A stretch of 64,000 nt of DNA from Stercorarius parasiticus (GCA_013396915.1 VWZL01001295.1:187690-251689), one strand, 5' to 3'; shown: positions 1 through 13,791, numbered from the stretch's first letter. Made by a program: numbers and translations. Notes: generated from the sequence alone by a model not told the origin.

Positions 1-3000
1 TGGTCTGGCAAACACCAGCACTGGCCCTTCTTTTGGTTAAAGGGGTGAGGGGGGGTTGACCTTGGCCAGGTGCCCACCAAGCTGCTCTGTCACTCCACCT
101 GCATCGACAGGACAGGGGCAGAAAAATATGACAAGAAGCTTGTGGGTTGCGAGAAGGACGGGGACATCACTTACCAGTTACCATCATGGGCAAAACAGGC
201 TCGACTTGGGGAAGTTTGTTTATTGCCAGTGAAACAGAGCAGGATAATGAGGAATAAGAAAAAATCTAAAACCTTCTCCTCACCCCTCCCTTCTTCCCAG
301 GCTCAACCTTAATCCTGAGTTTCCTACCTCCTCCCTCTCCTTGTTCACCGACTGTGGTGTCTGCATGGTTGTTTCTCACATGTTCTAGCTCCTCTTTCCC
401 AGCTGCTGTTGTGCAGCAGTTTTTTCCCCCTTCTTACACATGTTATCACAGAGGCGCTGCCCCCATCGCTGGTGGGCTCAGCCTGGGCCAGGGGCGGGTC
501 CCTCGTGGAGCTGGGTGCCCCCGTCTGTACCCGACATGGGGGCAGCTCTTGCTGTCTTCTCACAGAAGCCACTCCTGCACCCCCTGCTACCAAAACCTTG
601 CCACCCAGTACAAGTGGGCATTGCTGAAATGGTTTGATCCAAGAGATCAGACTAGAGCGTGTCCAGGGCCATCAGCGAGGCTGTGGCAGCAGTTGTTTCA
701 TTATTCATAGCATCCTGCACTACTTGTGAAGTTAGATGTGGCCTGAGGCCCCCAGGCCCAGCACCAGCTCCCAGAGTATTTGCATTGGCTCAACAGTTTT
801 GTAGAGGGGCCAGCGTGTGAAGTGGCTCTGGTCCACGCAGACCACCAGGAAAAACACCCACTGAAAAAAGACCAGAGTTTACGTTCCCATCCCAGATCCT
901 TTGGCCTTGTCAGCTTGCCTCTGGGGGCTGCGCTACTCCGGTTTGTGTGCTGAGCGCAGCTCATCAGATTTTTCTTTTATTAATCCCCATGCGCTGAAGG
1001 GAGTCACCACCCACCCCAAAACACACACAAACAGCACCTCCTGCTCCCTGTGGGTCCATCCAGGGCTGGGGGGTCTCCAACAGCAGGTTGTGAATTGGGG
1101 AATGTGGAGACGGGGATGAGCTGGGTGCAAATGTATTTGGAGATGGGGCTTTTGGAGATAAGAAAATCTAACAGCATCCCTGCAGGAGTGCCCTTCCCCT
1201 TAGTGCTCTATATCTAGGAAAGAACTGAGACAAATGTTTTATTTAAGGAAAAAAGGCTCAGAAAATAGAAAAATAAATACACTCTTTACCCCACCACCTC
1301 TTACCTATCAAAGGCAGCCACAACCTGAGAGGTTTATGCTCCCCTGTGACTGTGCAGGAGCCCTGCCTGGGGTAACGACCCCAGGTCATTACAGGTATGC
1401 GCTGGAAGGCAACTTTGCATCATTCTGTCCTTCAAAGTACGGCAAATTAGCCAGCCCAAAATAGAGCTGCATCCCTAAATATACCTGCTGTGAGGGGGAG
1501 GGGGGGTACAGGCCAGGGACATACACGGGGAGCAGCTCAAATTAGAACTAAAATAACCTACTTGATTTTGCATTGATTAGCAAGGGTAATTCACCCTCCA
1601 AACACCACCGTGCAGTCAGCTTTGGCTTAAAATAGCCTGGAAGTGCTTCGGGATGAGCTGCTCCCATAGAGCCGTGGTCACGTACAGCTCCAAGCACATC
1701 GGAGCAGGGCTGAGACACGTTATCGGCAGCTGCGGCGGGGCGGGGGGGCTGCGGGAGAGAAGGGGTGAGAGATCCATGCCCAAATTCCCTGTGCCAAGAG
1801 GCTGCCCGCAATTCCCTGCAGCCGCCCCTGAGCCCCCCGCACGGCGAGGCTGGGCTTGTCTGTCGGCAAACTGCTCTCTGGGAACAGAAGAGCCCAGAAA
1901 CCGGACTATTTTAGGCACCTGCTATGTTACAGCAAAGTCTTTTCTGTACAGGAACCTTCAAAAACAAATGACTCAGAGAACTAATAACACAGAGAACTGA
2001 AGCACTCACAACACTCCTGAAATGATGTTACTTCATCATGAGTTATCTGAATCTATTTTTGTAGTGGTTTTTGCAAGGGGCTGGAGTCCTCCCCCCTCGC
2101 CCCCAGCCACCAGCACAAGGGCATGGGCCTGGGCACGTAAAGTTAAAAAAAACCCCAACCCAAAATCTAATGCTAAAAACCTCTTGGTGTGTGCAATGTT
2201 TTAGGGGTGTAGGTGCCAGTTAACAGCCGAAATCCTGCGTATTTACCCTAAGATGCCAGTTGCTTTTGTAGATAGCTGCAGGCAGTGCTGAGATTGCATG
2301 GCAGTGCGTGTGTTGCTTTTTATTTTTTTTTAATGGCTTAAACCATGGGCAATGCTCTGCATTAAGGCTGCATCCCAGATTAGCAATCCCACACTAAATT
2401 TTTACATGGATGCTCTTACACTTGACCAGATGAGTCAAAAATGGGTTACACTACGCTAAAAAAGAAGATACTTTTATTGACCACAGTTTATGTTGATGAG
2501 CTACTTCCCTTTAAACAGCTGTTATGAGTTGTTGTAACTATGATGGGGTGATAATACACCTAATTTCACTGTTATTTTCTTGCACCCTTCAGCCAGGTTC
2601 TTCAGCTCCTCCTTGACAAGAAGCGTGTGGCAATGGCACTGCGCGGCCGTGTTGTTTGCCGAGCCTCGGCCAGCACCCAGCAGCGACCACCCTGAGACAG
2701 TCCACGAGGGGATGACAATTGTCCCCGTCCCTCCTGGGATGCTGGGCTCGGGTGATGCTCCGCTGGGGTCTCTGCTGGGGCTCGCCAGGCTGCTAGGTGT
2801 CTTTCTTACGCCCTTTTGTGCGCAGGTAAAAATTAAGCCTTGCAAATACACTAGCAGCATCCCACTGCCTTCTTATTTTAAGGGAATAGGATGGGGCAGG
2901 TTTGGTGGCTCCCAGAGAACAGCTGCAGGATGGAGCTGTTGGTGGCAGAGGTAAAATACATGTGCTGACAGGTCTGGGACACCGGAGAGCCTCAGGGACA

Positions 3001-3094
3001 TCTGCAGACATGGGTGCATGTAGGCAAAGGGCAGCGGTGGGAATAAGGCCCAGCGTGGCCGTCGGTCAAAGAAAAAGGAGTGTACTACATCTTA
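1..3094. other. Flank beyond the probable CASTOR2 3' end; nothing recognised
   Basis: GC-rich, mostly unique-looking sequence with G and C homopolymer runs. In mammals RCC1L lies downstream of CASTOR2 in convergent orientation, so I looked for the end of an RCC1-repeat protein on the plus strand and saw none. The open reading frames here are short and low in information. No CR1 or LTR was recognised. Confidence 0.5.
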
Positions 3095-3114
3095 TAGACA
3101 ATGCCAAGCTCTGC

Positions 3115-3225
3115 TTTATTTTCATCAGTTTGATCAGTACAAAAGCAGACAGCGTATGTTTCACTTTTTATTCTTTTTCATTTTAATTAACACTTTACAA
3201 AGTACAAAATATACTGTCATTTATT
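3115..3225 (-). terminator. Cluster of three AATAAA polyadenylation signals
   Basis: On the minus strand, AATAAA hexamers occur at 3225-3220, 3172-3167 and 3120-3115 in a locally AT-rich stretch within GC-rich surroundings. The last is followed by a GT-containing stretch, so cleavage near 3090-3100 is reasonable. This is the best candidate for the distal end of the CASTOR2 transcript. It is a sequence-only inference. Confidence 0.5.
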
Positions 3226-5780
3226 TTGGAACATTAGGGTTTTTTTCTTTTTTTTTTCCCCCCATACAGTACATGAATCTCAGCTTTTCAGCATAAGACC
3301 AGCAAAGAAAACAAGCGTGTGCACTCGCTGGGAAAGCAAAGCATCCACTTCTCAGCTCCGCACTTCGTGCCCAGAGCACAATCCTCAGCTGCTGCCACCC
3401 CTCCCTCCGCCCCGCGCTGTAACGTCCCCCTCGCCAGAGGCTGGCACAAAGGCCACCGACACTTTCGGTGTCCCCTGCGCCTTATACCCCACCGAGCGCA
3501 GCCAGCGCTGCCCACACCAGCGGTCCAGAGCAGGGGGTGCAGCACAGGGTGGACTCCCCTCCCCAGTCGGTTTTGCTCCCCCCCCAAAGGACAGGTTCCC
3601 ATGGAGAGGGGAGCAGGGAGGAGAGGCAGCAGGAGTTGGGGTGCCCAGGGCTGCCGGCATCCCCAGCCCGACCTCAGACAGTTTGGTGGGTGTCTGAGGC
3701 CAGAAGTGGTATTTCTATAAATAACTTTTTTTTAAGAAGGTCCTAAAGATCTGTGTTTCCTCGCCAGGTTGCCCAGCACGGCCATTCCAAGCAGCTGGGG
3801 AGCAGAGGGGCAGACCCTGGTCCGAGCTGGGCAGTCTCTCTGCTCTCCTGGCAGTTCTAGAAATTTGGGTTAATGCTACAGCCATCCTGGGGATCTGGGG
3901 AAAATTTAGGCTCCTTCTTAAGTCCAAAAAAAGGGGAGAAAGAGAGAAACGCTTCGTCTCGTTGAAGCCAGTTGAGACACTAATGAAGTGGCGATGCACT
4001 ATGGCCGTGGAAGAGCTGCCCCCACCCCCCCCAACCAGCTCTGAATGTGCCCAGCGCAATGGAGTTAGGGCATAAACCTGCACCGTGACCCATAGGGCGA
4101 CAGCAGAACCAAACCAAACACCTGTCCCTAAGCACCGATGAGGATGATGAGGCTTCCTCCATGCAACACTCCCTCCACATCAGCCCTCCTAGGTCCCTTA
4201 CGGTGCCCAAAGCGCAGGAGACAACCCACGTGAGCCAGGGCCGAACTGCGGGGCCGCAGCCGAGGTGATGCTGCGGACCCAGAGCATGGTCCCCGGGCAC
4301 TGAGGCACCGGTGAGACCCCAGATCCCAGCACCACCAGGACCTGCTGGCACAGCTCGGTGGTGGCAGGGGGTGAGTGTGTTCACCAAATTGAGGTCATTG
4401 CCCCCCCCAGTTTTAGTGAAAACAAGGGGAGAGTGGGCAACCTGGGGAGTTAATGGAGAGAGGGAAGGAGAGAGGCTCTTCCAGAGGCTGAATCAGAGCA
4501 CCCAAAGCCGGATCCTGCCATGAGTCACTGCCCGGCGGCCTCCTTCTCCCCTGCCTGTCCCAAGAGCCATGGCCATCCGACTGCTCGGGTGGGCAGGATG
4601 AGCGTCCCCTCGCTGTCACTGCCCTCCCGGCTGCTGCAGAGGCAGCACCAAGGAGGATGAGGATGCGCTGGCAGAAAACACAGCTGCCACGGTGCTCAAA
4701 CATACACTCCTCAACTTCATGTCTCACGAACCCCAAATCCCAGTCTGCAGCCCACGCACAAGGGAGGGACGACGGGAGGAGTGACCCAGCCACAGGCAGC
4801 AGGGACAGGGGACACTGCGCAGAGCCCTGGGCTGGCGAGAGGCAGGCGAGTGCCACCACCCTCTGCATCGCCAGGCTCCTGATCCTGGCACTAACAGCAC
4901 TCAAACGCAGACTCACACCCTAATACCAACAGCCATCAGGTCAGCGTGATCATTTTTAGCAGCAGTAGCAGGTTTTGGGGTGAGAGGCGAGGGCAGCCCC
5001 GTCTCCAGCACAACCAGAAACACCGGGAAAAGATTCTTGCACTGTCTCTGGGGAGCTGCAAAAGCACCCCAGCCCCCTGCCCCAGGGACACTGATGTGCT
5101 CCTCCATTCCCAAATGCAGAGCAAATAAAAACGCGGAGGAAGGAAGAACGGAGACGGCGTAGCTCGGGCCCCACGGAGCTGGGAGAGGGGACTCCTAGTG
5201 GGTAGGGTCCAGAAGAGAGCGAGGGCATGAGTCATTTTTTAATTCCAATGATAAAAACTACAAGGTGGAGGTCATCGAGCTGGAGCAGACAGTGTCTTTT
5301 CCTAACGGTCAAAGGAAAAACCGGACACCGCTACTGCAGAGCCGGCCGTGTGACACACTGAACCTCCCAACCCAGCACCATCCTGGCCGCCTGGCGCAGG
5401 CGGGACGGGCGGAGCAGCACCGAACCACACTCCCCGCCAAGGAAAACATAGAGGTTTGCTCCCAGAAAGGAGATGTTCAAAATTCAGTGATTTCTTCAAG
5501 AACACCAGTTAAATAGAGAGCGGACACATATTGCTGCAGAGGAACGGCGTGGCTGGGTGGGAGCACCCTGAGCACCCGGCGCCTCGGGGCTGAGCTGCTA
5601 TGGGGACGGTCCCTGACAGTCCCACCAGAGGCAACACCACCTAGGAGGGTTTGCAGTTCCCGCAAGTGTAGCAGCAGAGCCAGGTCTTTAGGTAATTCCA
5701 GTGACCTCAAAAATACAAAAAAATCACAAGGCTGGTCTTAAAAATAATTACAAGAAACAACTACAACAAAAGGCTGTGTG

Positions 5781-5786
5781 TTTATT
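5781..5786 (-). terminator. Possible alternative polyadenylation signal
   Basis: An AATAAA hexamer on the minus strand lies 62 bp beyond the LTR, on the transcript-downstream side, within the probable 3' UTR. Use would give a shorter UTR of about 8.2 kb. There is no independent support. Confidence 0.25.
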
Positions 5787-5847
5787 TTCTCCTTTGCCCT
5801 ATGCCTACAACCCCCTCGCCCCTTCCTTCTGCTTCCCACATGGGAAA

Positions 5848-6430
5848 TGGTCACGGTTTCAGCTGGGATGGAGTTGACTTTCTTGCTGGCAGCTGCTATA
5901 GTGCTGTGTTTTGGGTTTGGGACGAGGATGGTGTTGATAGCACACTGATGGTTTGGGTTGTTGCTGAGCCGCCCAGGCCTTTTCTGCTCCTCACCCCACC
6001 CCACCCACCATGGGCTGGGGGGCACAAGGAGCTGGGAGGGGACACAGCTGGGACAGCTGATGCCAACTGACCCAAAGGATATTCCATACCGTGTGGTGTC
6101 ATGGTCAGTATATAAAGCTGGGGAAGAGGAAAGAAGGAGGGGACACGTTCGCAGTGATGCCATTTGTCTTCCCAAGTCACTGATACACATGATGGAGCCC
6201 GGCTTTCCTGGGGATGGCCGAGCACCCACCTGCCAATGGGAAGCAGGGAATAAATTCCTTGGTTTGCTTTGCTTGTCTGCACAGCTTTTGCTTTACTTAT
6301 TAAACTTCCTTTATATCAACCCGTGAGTTTTCCTTATTTTTCCGATTCTTCTCTCCATCCCACTTGGGAGGGGGAGAAGCGAGCGAGTGGCTGTGCGGTT
6401 CTAGCTGCCGGATGGGGTTAAACCACAGCA
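5848..6430 (+). mobile_element. Solo LTR of an avian endogenous retrovirus
   Basis: The segment starts near TGGTCACGGTTTCAGCTGGG and ends near GGGGTTAAACCACAGCA, matching an abundant avian LTR family I recognise by sequence. I cannot assign the class with certainty; ERVL-like is my guess. Internal signals lie in the right order on the plus strand: TATATAAA at 6109-6116, AATAAA at 6249-6254 and ATTAAA at 6299-6304. No gag, pol or env sequence is attached, so this is a recombined solo LTR. A clean target-site duplication is not visible: flanks GAAAT and CAAAT match 4 of 5 only if the ends are shifted by one base. It lies antisense to CASTOR2. Confidence 0.85.
6109..6116 (+). promoter_or_regulatory. 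TATA box of the solo LTR
   Basis: TATATAAA followed by GCTGGGG occurs at the usual place in this LTR family. If active it would start plus-strand transcripts running antisense to the CASTOR2 3' UTR. Activity is not shown. Confidence 0.6.
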
Positions 6431-6690
6431 CAAATGCTCTTTCGCTCTTCCCACCGATCACAAACCCAAACAGAGACTGCTGGTTTTCTTCAGCAAAAGG
6501 GAAATTCCCTCTGTGCCCCCTTCCAGCCGATGGGGGTGACTCTGTGCGGGCAGCGAGGACACGGAGGGCGAAGCGGCTCCGTTTGCCAGGGCTGTATCTC
6601 CGTGTGCGACCTGTCCCCCAGAGCAGCCTCCACCAGCCTGAGCCTGGGGGCTGCTTCAGCATGTTTCAGCAGGCAAACGGGGCTGAAACC

Positions 6691-6727
6691 CTCTTCTGGG
6701 GCCTGAACTCCTCTTCTGGGGCCTGAA
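6691..6727. repeat. Two-copy tandem duplication, period 20 bp
   Basis: CTCTTCTGGGGCCTGAA is present at 6691-6707 and again at 6711-6727, with 3 bp between copies. It is a small local duplication within the probable 3' UTR. Confidence 0.9.
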
Positions 6728-9700
6728 GGAGCCATCCTGGCAAGCGGGGTGCTTCCAGAGGCATTCCCACAATGGCCAGGGAGTGACATACCTGGAAAAC
6801 TACATTTTTCAAGTTACAAAAGAGCTGGTAGGAATCCTTTGGGAAAAAGAAAAAGCTTATTACTGTAGTTGCAGAAAGCTGGTTTCAAATCCTGAAGATG
6901 CTGAATAGCAGCAGAGAGCTGGGCGGAGCAGGGGGTCTCCAAACTACAGACAGCCTCTGACGGCATCTTCCCAAATGCGGCATGCAAAAGAGACACCGCG
7001 TCTGCCACATCCACACAGGGAGGAAAAAAGCAACTTGCCCCCCAAAATGAAGGACGAAAAGTGCCCTTTTTTTTGGCATCATCTTTTAGGGTTGGGAGGA
7101 CACTGGTAAAACCAATGGGTGTGCCCAGAGAGGGACACTGGGCAGCTGATGGGCTCTCCTGTGGTACAGCCAGAGGACAGAGCTAAGACAGAGGGGAGCA
7201 AAGAGCGCCCGCTCCGCGCTCGCGGATATTTCAAAATTTCAATCCCGCCAGATTCCTGCTGGGCATCTCTGTCCAGCTCCATCCAAAATCCACCCACACT
7301 TCATTTACGAAATTCTGCAGAAAGCTAAAATAGGATGGAAAAAAACCCCCAAACCCAAAGGAGCCTAGGGAATTAAGCAGCTGCTTTGCAACCACAGCAC
7401 CACTGGCGTGGCCGGGCTGGGCAGGACTGTGCCACGCTGCGGCCGGGCGGCCGGGCAGGAGGTGTGCGGCTGCCGTCCCACTCCCGCTCCCTGCGCCTCG
7501 GCCACAAAATTTATGGCCTGTCAGTGGGGACGGGGATGTCTGGGCTTCATGCCCCATCAGGTCGGGCTCTCACCAAACCCAGGGCAGGCAGCAGCACAGG
7601 TAACCTCCGCAAGAGAATTTACAAAGCTATTGGGGAGAAGCTATTACATGTAATCTGCAATTACAAGGTAACATTCAGTCCTAGGCTTCAGTATACAAAT
7701 TATCTTCCCAACCTGCACGAGGAATCGCTGGTGCTGTCTAGAGAGACCAAGAAAGGGACATCTTGGCTCTATATGTTCCAAAGAGGTATGTTTCTCTGCA
7801 CATTCGCACCCTAAAATTATAATATGCTTTGTCTGATACATACTTCATCTATTTGCCCTGCTTCAGACAGGGTCTGTGCATCGCTCCACACTCACCAGAG
7901 CTTCTGCAGGGGCTATTGCTGCCGCAGCAAGGATTTGCTGCTCAGCCTCCAGTGCACGTCCCGTGTTGCAGAACCCAGCCCTTTTCTCCACCTGTGCCAA
8001 CGGAGCTGGTATTTCAATGGAGCTGTGCTTCAGGGAGGTCAAATAAAGGAGGGCGAGGGTTGGAAACCGGGGGGCTGAAGACAGCAGAATAACTCAAGAT
8101 TCACAGTCGAGTGTTTCCCTCCCAGGTGTCCCGGGAAGGTCCCACAGCCCTTGCTGGGGACGCACACGGAGCATTTCGGTACCGGCTCAGAGCTGGATGA
8201 CGCCCGAGGGACAGTGCTGGCCCCCGACACACAGGGCCCACACCAGGTACAGCCAGACAGACAGACAGAGGCGCTCATGGGGAGAAGGCATCTAAATCGG
8301 GAGGCAGATCTGCACCTCTTGGCCAATGTAAACACACCCCAGCACATGCTATAAAACGTAAATACTGTTTGGCAAAGGATTACTGGGTTTTACTCTCTAG
8401 CAGGTAATAAAAGTTTAATCCAATCCAACATTTGCAGGCAGGACTGGAGCAGGTAAGTGAGATGCCTTAAGCTGCTTACTGGAGATGTCCACAATAGTCA
8501 CAGTAACAGAGAAAAAAGAAATCCTCATCAGAAAATGATTTCTTGTCCATCACTGAATGTTGCTGTGAGACACCTTCGCTCGGGAGCTAGCAGCCGACGC
8601 TCAGGCTGGGGCTGAACGAAGAATTTCTCCCTTGTCATTATCAGAAAATACCAATTATCCAGTGCCACAACAGGAACATTTGCTCTTACTGAGCACTGGC
8701 TGCGCCGACACGGGACCCAGCACCTTCTTACTCAAGTCATTGACCTCTAAAGTAGGGAGGCTGAATGCCCCGGTGCTCTCGAACAGTACGTGTGGGTACA
8801 TGGATGGGAAAAACCACAAGGACGTGACAAACCCCCCTGGCCACAGTGCCCAACACCACCATTACCTCAAAACACACGGAAAGACTTGGAGGCTTCCCCC
8901 CAAGGAGGGGTTGAGCATCAGAAGGTTTTGTGAATAGTGGGGGTTGGGAAGGCTCGTGCCACCCTTGCTGGGATGGTGCCACTGGGAGAAATGCACCCCC
9001 AGGGGGTCACTGGGCTGGGCAGGGAGAGGACGTCTGTTTGATTCAAAGAGGAAAAAGAATGAAAATGCTTTCATGTTCACAACAACAATGAGCAAACCTG
9101 CATACATTCATATTTGCACAACTCAAAAAGAAAACTGAAATATGAAACTAGGGCATGTTTTGGGTAAAAACCTTTTCCCACCTGGACCCTAAGACGGCTC
9201 TGCTGGTCAGCAGGCAACTCTGACTAGAAGACCACACACTTCCAATCGCCGAGTTCAAACAGCCGCTCTTACTTTTAACGGGAAAAGACCCTCCAACATT
9301 TCCATCTATTTAAAAGTAACCCACTGATTTAAAGCTCCTCACAGGCCAACAAGTACGCATTTCCCAATAAATACCAGAGCTCTGGGTTGCCTTCTGGCCC
9401 CCGAGCCACCAACAGCCACATCTACCTGTAAACCCCGCACCCGCAGCCTCGCGCGGAGACACTGGGCAAGGCCACCATGAGCTTTTCTGGAGGAAAAGTG
9501 GCGACAAGCCCAGGCCGTGCTGAAGACCTGGCAGGTGAGAGATTCAGGAGGTGCTCCCCATGGCCGGTGCCCACAGCCAGCCTCGGGGCTCGCAGGGACT
9601 GGAAGCCCCATTGCAAACCCTCCAGCCAGGGTCCAGGCAGGCACTTGGCAAACAATGGTCTGAAGCAATTCAGGGCAGCAACTAAAATATATATGAAGAA

Positions 9701-9900
9701 AAAGGAGCAATTTTCCTACAGTCTCTGTGCTTGAGGCACCAAACTGAAGAGGAAGGCGGGGTTTTGGAACCTGCGCACCGGCGGGGGTCTCTGCCCGCTC
9801 GCTGCAGGTGGAGGAGCCACAGCTTTGCTCCAGGTCAGCTTCGCCGCTGCTCTTCCCTAAAAACGTGGAGAGAAATCCTCCCGAGACCGTAACTAAGTAT

Positions 9901-10190
9901 TCATATTGCCTATATACTTGAATTAAAAATATATGGTGAATAAATGTGTGTATACAGTACTTACTACATATATATACGCACACACAGAGCGTGTGCCTAG
10001 AGTATACACACATGTACCCACACAGTATATATTAACCAGTATTGCTCAAGTATATATGCTATGTACAGTATATAGCCATACAAACATAAAACACAGGTAT
10101 TTATATATATAAGTGTACAATAGAGACATACTAAGTATTTCTATGTAAACACTATACAATTATATGAACATACACACACACTTGCACAGT
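9901..10190. repeat. TA/CA-rich low-complexity block
   Basis: Dense TATA, ATAT, TACA and CACA words with scattered ATATATA runs, inside an otherwise GC-rich region. It is not a pure microsatellite. It lies in the probable 3' UTR of CASTOR2, where it would form an AU-rich segment. The sharp change in base composition is the main observation. Confidence 0.6.
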
Positions 10191-13100
10191 AGAAAGGAAT
10201 CTGCAGCCAAAATCTAATCGGGGCCAGGGAAAAAAGACAAAAACCTACATAGTAACACACACAACATGAGAAAGGTTGACATTTCTAAGAAAACAAAGGC
10301 CTCGGAGAAACAAGGAAGGTGCAGGAGGGCTGTGTCCTCCTTCCCTGCCCACCCCTCCTTGCAGGGCTGGAAACGCTTTTTGCATTTTGGCTGTTTGGTG
10401 AATTTTTGTGCAACGAGAGGAACCATGAGGGCAGGGGGAGGGTCCGGCAGTGTCGGGGTGATGGTGAAACCCTGCAGGCAGCCCCGCGAGATGCTCGGGG
10501 CAGCCGATGGGTAACCGGGGCTTCCCACGACGCAGCTCCCAGCCGAAGGGCATCCCACTAAGACATATTCCTCCTTTTATCCACTCAGCGTCAAACAGCG
10601 CAATGCCGGGGATGCTCAGAGACATTAGTATCATAAGGCATTTAAAAAAATAAAAGACCCTTCAATTTTTTCCCCCACCCCAAAGGCCAGGTGCCAGGAG
10701 AGCGAGAGCTGTTGAGCAGTGTTAAGAGCCACTGCTTTGGGCTCGTTCAGTACTGTGCTCTTACATTATTATTACTATCAAATTTTTTTTAACAAAGCCC
10801 CTACAGACCCCCTCCTGCTTTACCCAGTGAAGGTCTGACAAGCAACACCACTGCACGGATCCTGCCCATACGCCAGACTGCCCTTCCCTAGGCTCTGGTG
10901 CAAGGTTCAACAATTCTGGCTAAATTCAGAGTAACTCAGTTCCCACCAGCAAAGGGATGTGGGGAACGCTAAAGGAAAAGCATCAAACTACCCCAAGTTG
11001 TCTGAAAAAATCTTCTTGGTTCTCAGGACAAAATGAGAGAGGAAATAAAGAGGCGAAGCTGAGGATGACGGCAGAGACACCCTGTGAATTTTTCAGGCTA
11101 ACTTTCTCATGCCGGGACATCAACCTGCTTTGGGAAATTTTGAAACACCCCCAAAATTTCTACAGATTTCACAAACTTAAGGCTGACTCCCTCAGGGAAA
11201 AAAGTAGAAAATTTAAATTAAAAAAAATCAACCTCTAAAATAGCCCAAGTGCAAAGTTAAAAAACAATAAAATAATTAAAACCTATTTTTTTCTCTTAAG
11301 GCTCAGCAAGTTGATGCTTGTTTCAAGTAATTCCTTACCATCCAAGCAAGCAGCACTAGCACAGACAGAGGGCAACGCACGTTGTTCTCTGATGCGGAAA
11401 GTGGATAAATCATCATTTTCCAATGGCTGACAAAACCCAGGAGCACAAAGACGACCCTGTCCCAGTGACACTGTCCTCGCACACAGAGCAAGCTCGGGCT
11501 CACCCTGGCCAATCGGAAAGCCTGGCTGGGAACTCAGTAGCTGTGCAGCAACCCACATGCTGGTATCCCTCTCCAAAACAATCCTGTGCAGTCCTACAAA
11601 CACCCCAATCTGCCATCCCAAGGAGAAACTCTTCAACAATTTACGTGGTGGAAAGCTACCAACTGCCCTGCCGCATCCTTCAGCTCAGCGCGCTGCCAAC
11701 AACGCCCTGCAGATTCCCATAAAACACCTCCAAGTGCTTTTACGTATTGCCCCACAACTCCTGTGCTGCATCCTCGCGGCAGGAGACCAAAGCATCTTCG
11801 CAAGCGGCCATCCAGAGATGCATGGTGCCGCACTTGGAATAGACCTTTACTCCAGAAATCTGGAGTAAATATAACGTATCATGGGGCAATTCTGAAAACC
11901 CATGTAAAGGAACAGCAAAACATACTGTTTGGTAAAGCATTAAACATGTGCCTAAGTGTTTCTCAGCAGGGATGCTCTCACTGAGTTAGGGCCTACAAAG
12001 GAAAGTTACCGACACTTTTTCCTGTGGACGCTCTGATTCCCTGCCCAGCTGCCACAAAACAGTCCACCGATGAAAAATCAGAAAAATTTGGAACGTAATG
12101 TCTGGGTCCAGCAGCACGAGAAACCACAAATGTTAAGCTCAGCCCTCCAACACCACGAATGGAGAACTAAACAGCAAGCTGTAAGCCAGTGTGTGTGTGT
12201 CTGCAGGTCCTACACACCAGTGCAAACCATGCCTGTGGCATGATCTCAGGTACTGCCTTCCTGCCTCCAGATTAACGCAAAACCCCAGCTCAAACCTGCA
12301 AGACACAGCCTCAGGAAAACCATGCTAGAGGCTGTCTCTGAAGCAAAGCTGGAAAGCCCTCATTAAAACTGTAAGGCCTGCAATTTCTTCGTGTCAAAAA
12401 TGAAATGGGAAGAAATCTAGAAATACAAGATATGCTTGGGCTCCTAGACACAGAAGCAGAGTCCTCTGCAGACGGCTTCTCCTTCTCGCCACCCCTCACT
12501 GCATGGTCACAGCACAGTGCAAACTGCTGGTACCTATGTCTTGGGTGATGCTTGCTCTCCTGGCACTGGTCCCTGCCGTCCTCCACGGTGCTGGGAGCAG
12601 CCAGGATTGGAAGCGAGTGCCACCATGGGCCTGGAGACCTTGCTCCCGCTGGCTCTGGCCAAAAGCAAACACACTCCTGCTGGAAAAGCTCCACGGGAAA
12701 AGCCTACCTCACCTTCCCGCAACGGGACCAGAAGGAAACACCTCGGGGTTGATGCATTTTCAGCACCGTTCTGCTTTTGAAGGGCTGCCCACTGAACCCA
12801 ATGGAAAAACCCCCGCAGTCAGGTCCCCATCTGGCAGCGATTTCCACCCTGGTGATGAAGGAGCTGATGAAAAACTGCAGGAGGGACCCAGCAGCGCTTG
12901 GGCACCCTCCTGGCCTAGGTGGGGACAACACACTGTGGCTCTTGGCCAAGGGAGCCTGGGATGTGCAGGAGCAGCTACCCAGGGACTCCAGGCAATCCTG
13001 TGTCCCCCATGAACGTGTACAAAGAGGATGGGAAAAAGCCCACAGGGAGAGGAGAAAAGGTGCCTCCTTCCTCTTGCTGGCCCTGGGGCACAAGGACTTG

Positions 13101-13754
13101 GGGATGGCTCTGACGTGGGGGAGAGGGGACAGCAGCTGCCCTGAAGCAGGGGACATGGCAGGAGGACACTGGGGGCAGTGGGCGGGTGACTGGGTAAAAC
13201 TGAGCTAAAACGGCAAAGTTTGAATGCAGACAGAAGTCTTGGTGACACCACCGGGTAGGAGGTGGGCCACACCAATGCTGCCCTGCCCAGGCTTTCTCAG
13301 AGCAGGCTTTGACTGCAGAGAGAAAGGGAATGGGGGAAAATTAAAAAAACAGCTGGATATTTCCCCCTTTTCCAATGCCAAACGGTTTTGTCTGGGAAAA
13401 CAGAACTCAATTCCCATCCTATCCCAGCATATGTAACAACGGACAGTTCTCAGAAAGTCTGATGTGAGGAGACAAGCCAGCACTATGCGACGTCTTTTCT
13501 GTTTAATTCCACATTTCATTTTGTTTATGGTTTTCAGGGCTCTCTCTGAGCACGGGCCCATCCGTCCCAGCCATGCCACCAAGCTCTCGTCAGAGCGCCC
13601 ACGGCCACCCGCGCCCCCACATATCGGGGAGAGATCAGTGTCCCCAGGCAGCTCCTCCTGCACCAAGAACGTAGGCAGGTTACACTTCGCCTTGGAGCTG
13701 AATGTCAGGAAACCGTCTGAACTCCTTCTCCTCCTGCCCCTCGCTCATAAATTT

Positions 13755-13791
13755 AATAAAATAACAATAATAATAATAATAATAATTATTA
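13755..13791. repeat. AAT microsatellite, 3' UTR
   Basis: An AAT/ATA trinucleotide run of about ten units with one interruption, 177 bp past the CASTOR2 stop codon on the transcript. Confidence 0.9.

Noticed and set aside
7403..7505. CpG-dense stretch resembling a CpG-island promoter
   Set aside because: Only about 100 bp, inside the probable 3' UTR, with no coding start nearby on either strand.
9339..10013. 224-codon minus-strand open frame
   Set aside because: It runs through the TA/CA-rich block and GC-rich UTR-like sequence, has a low-complexity start and no recognisable domain. Most likely chance.
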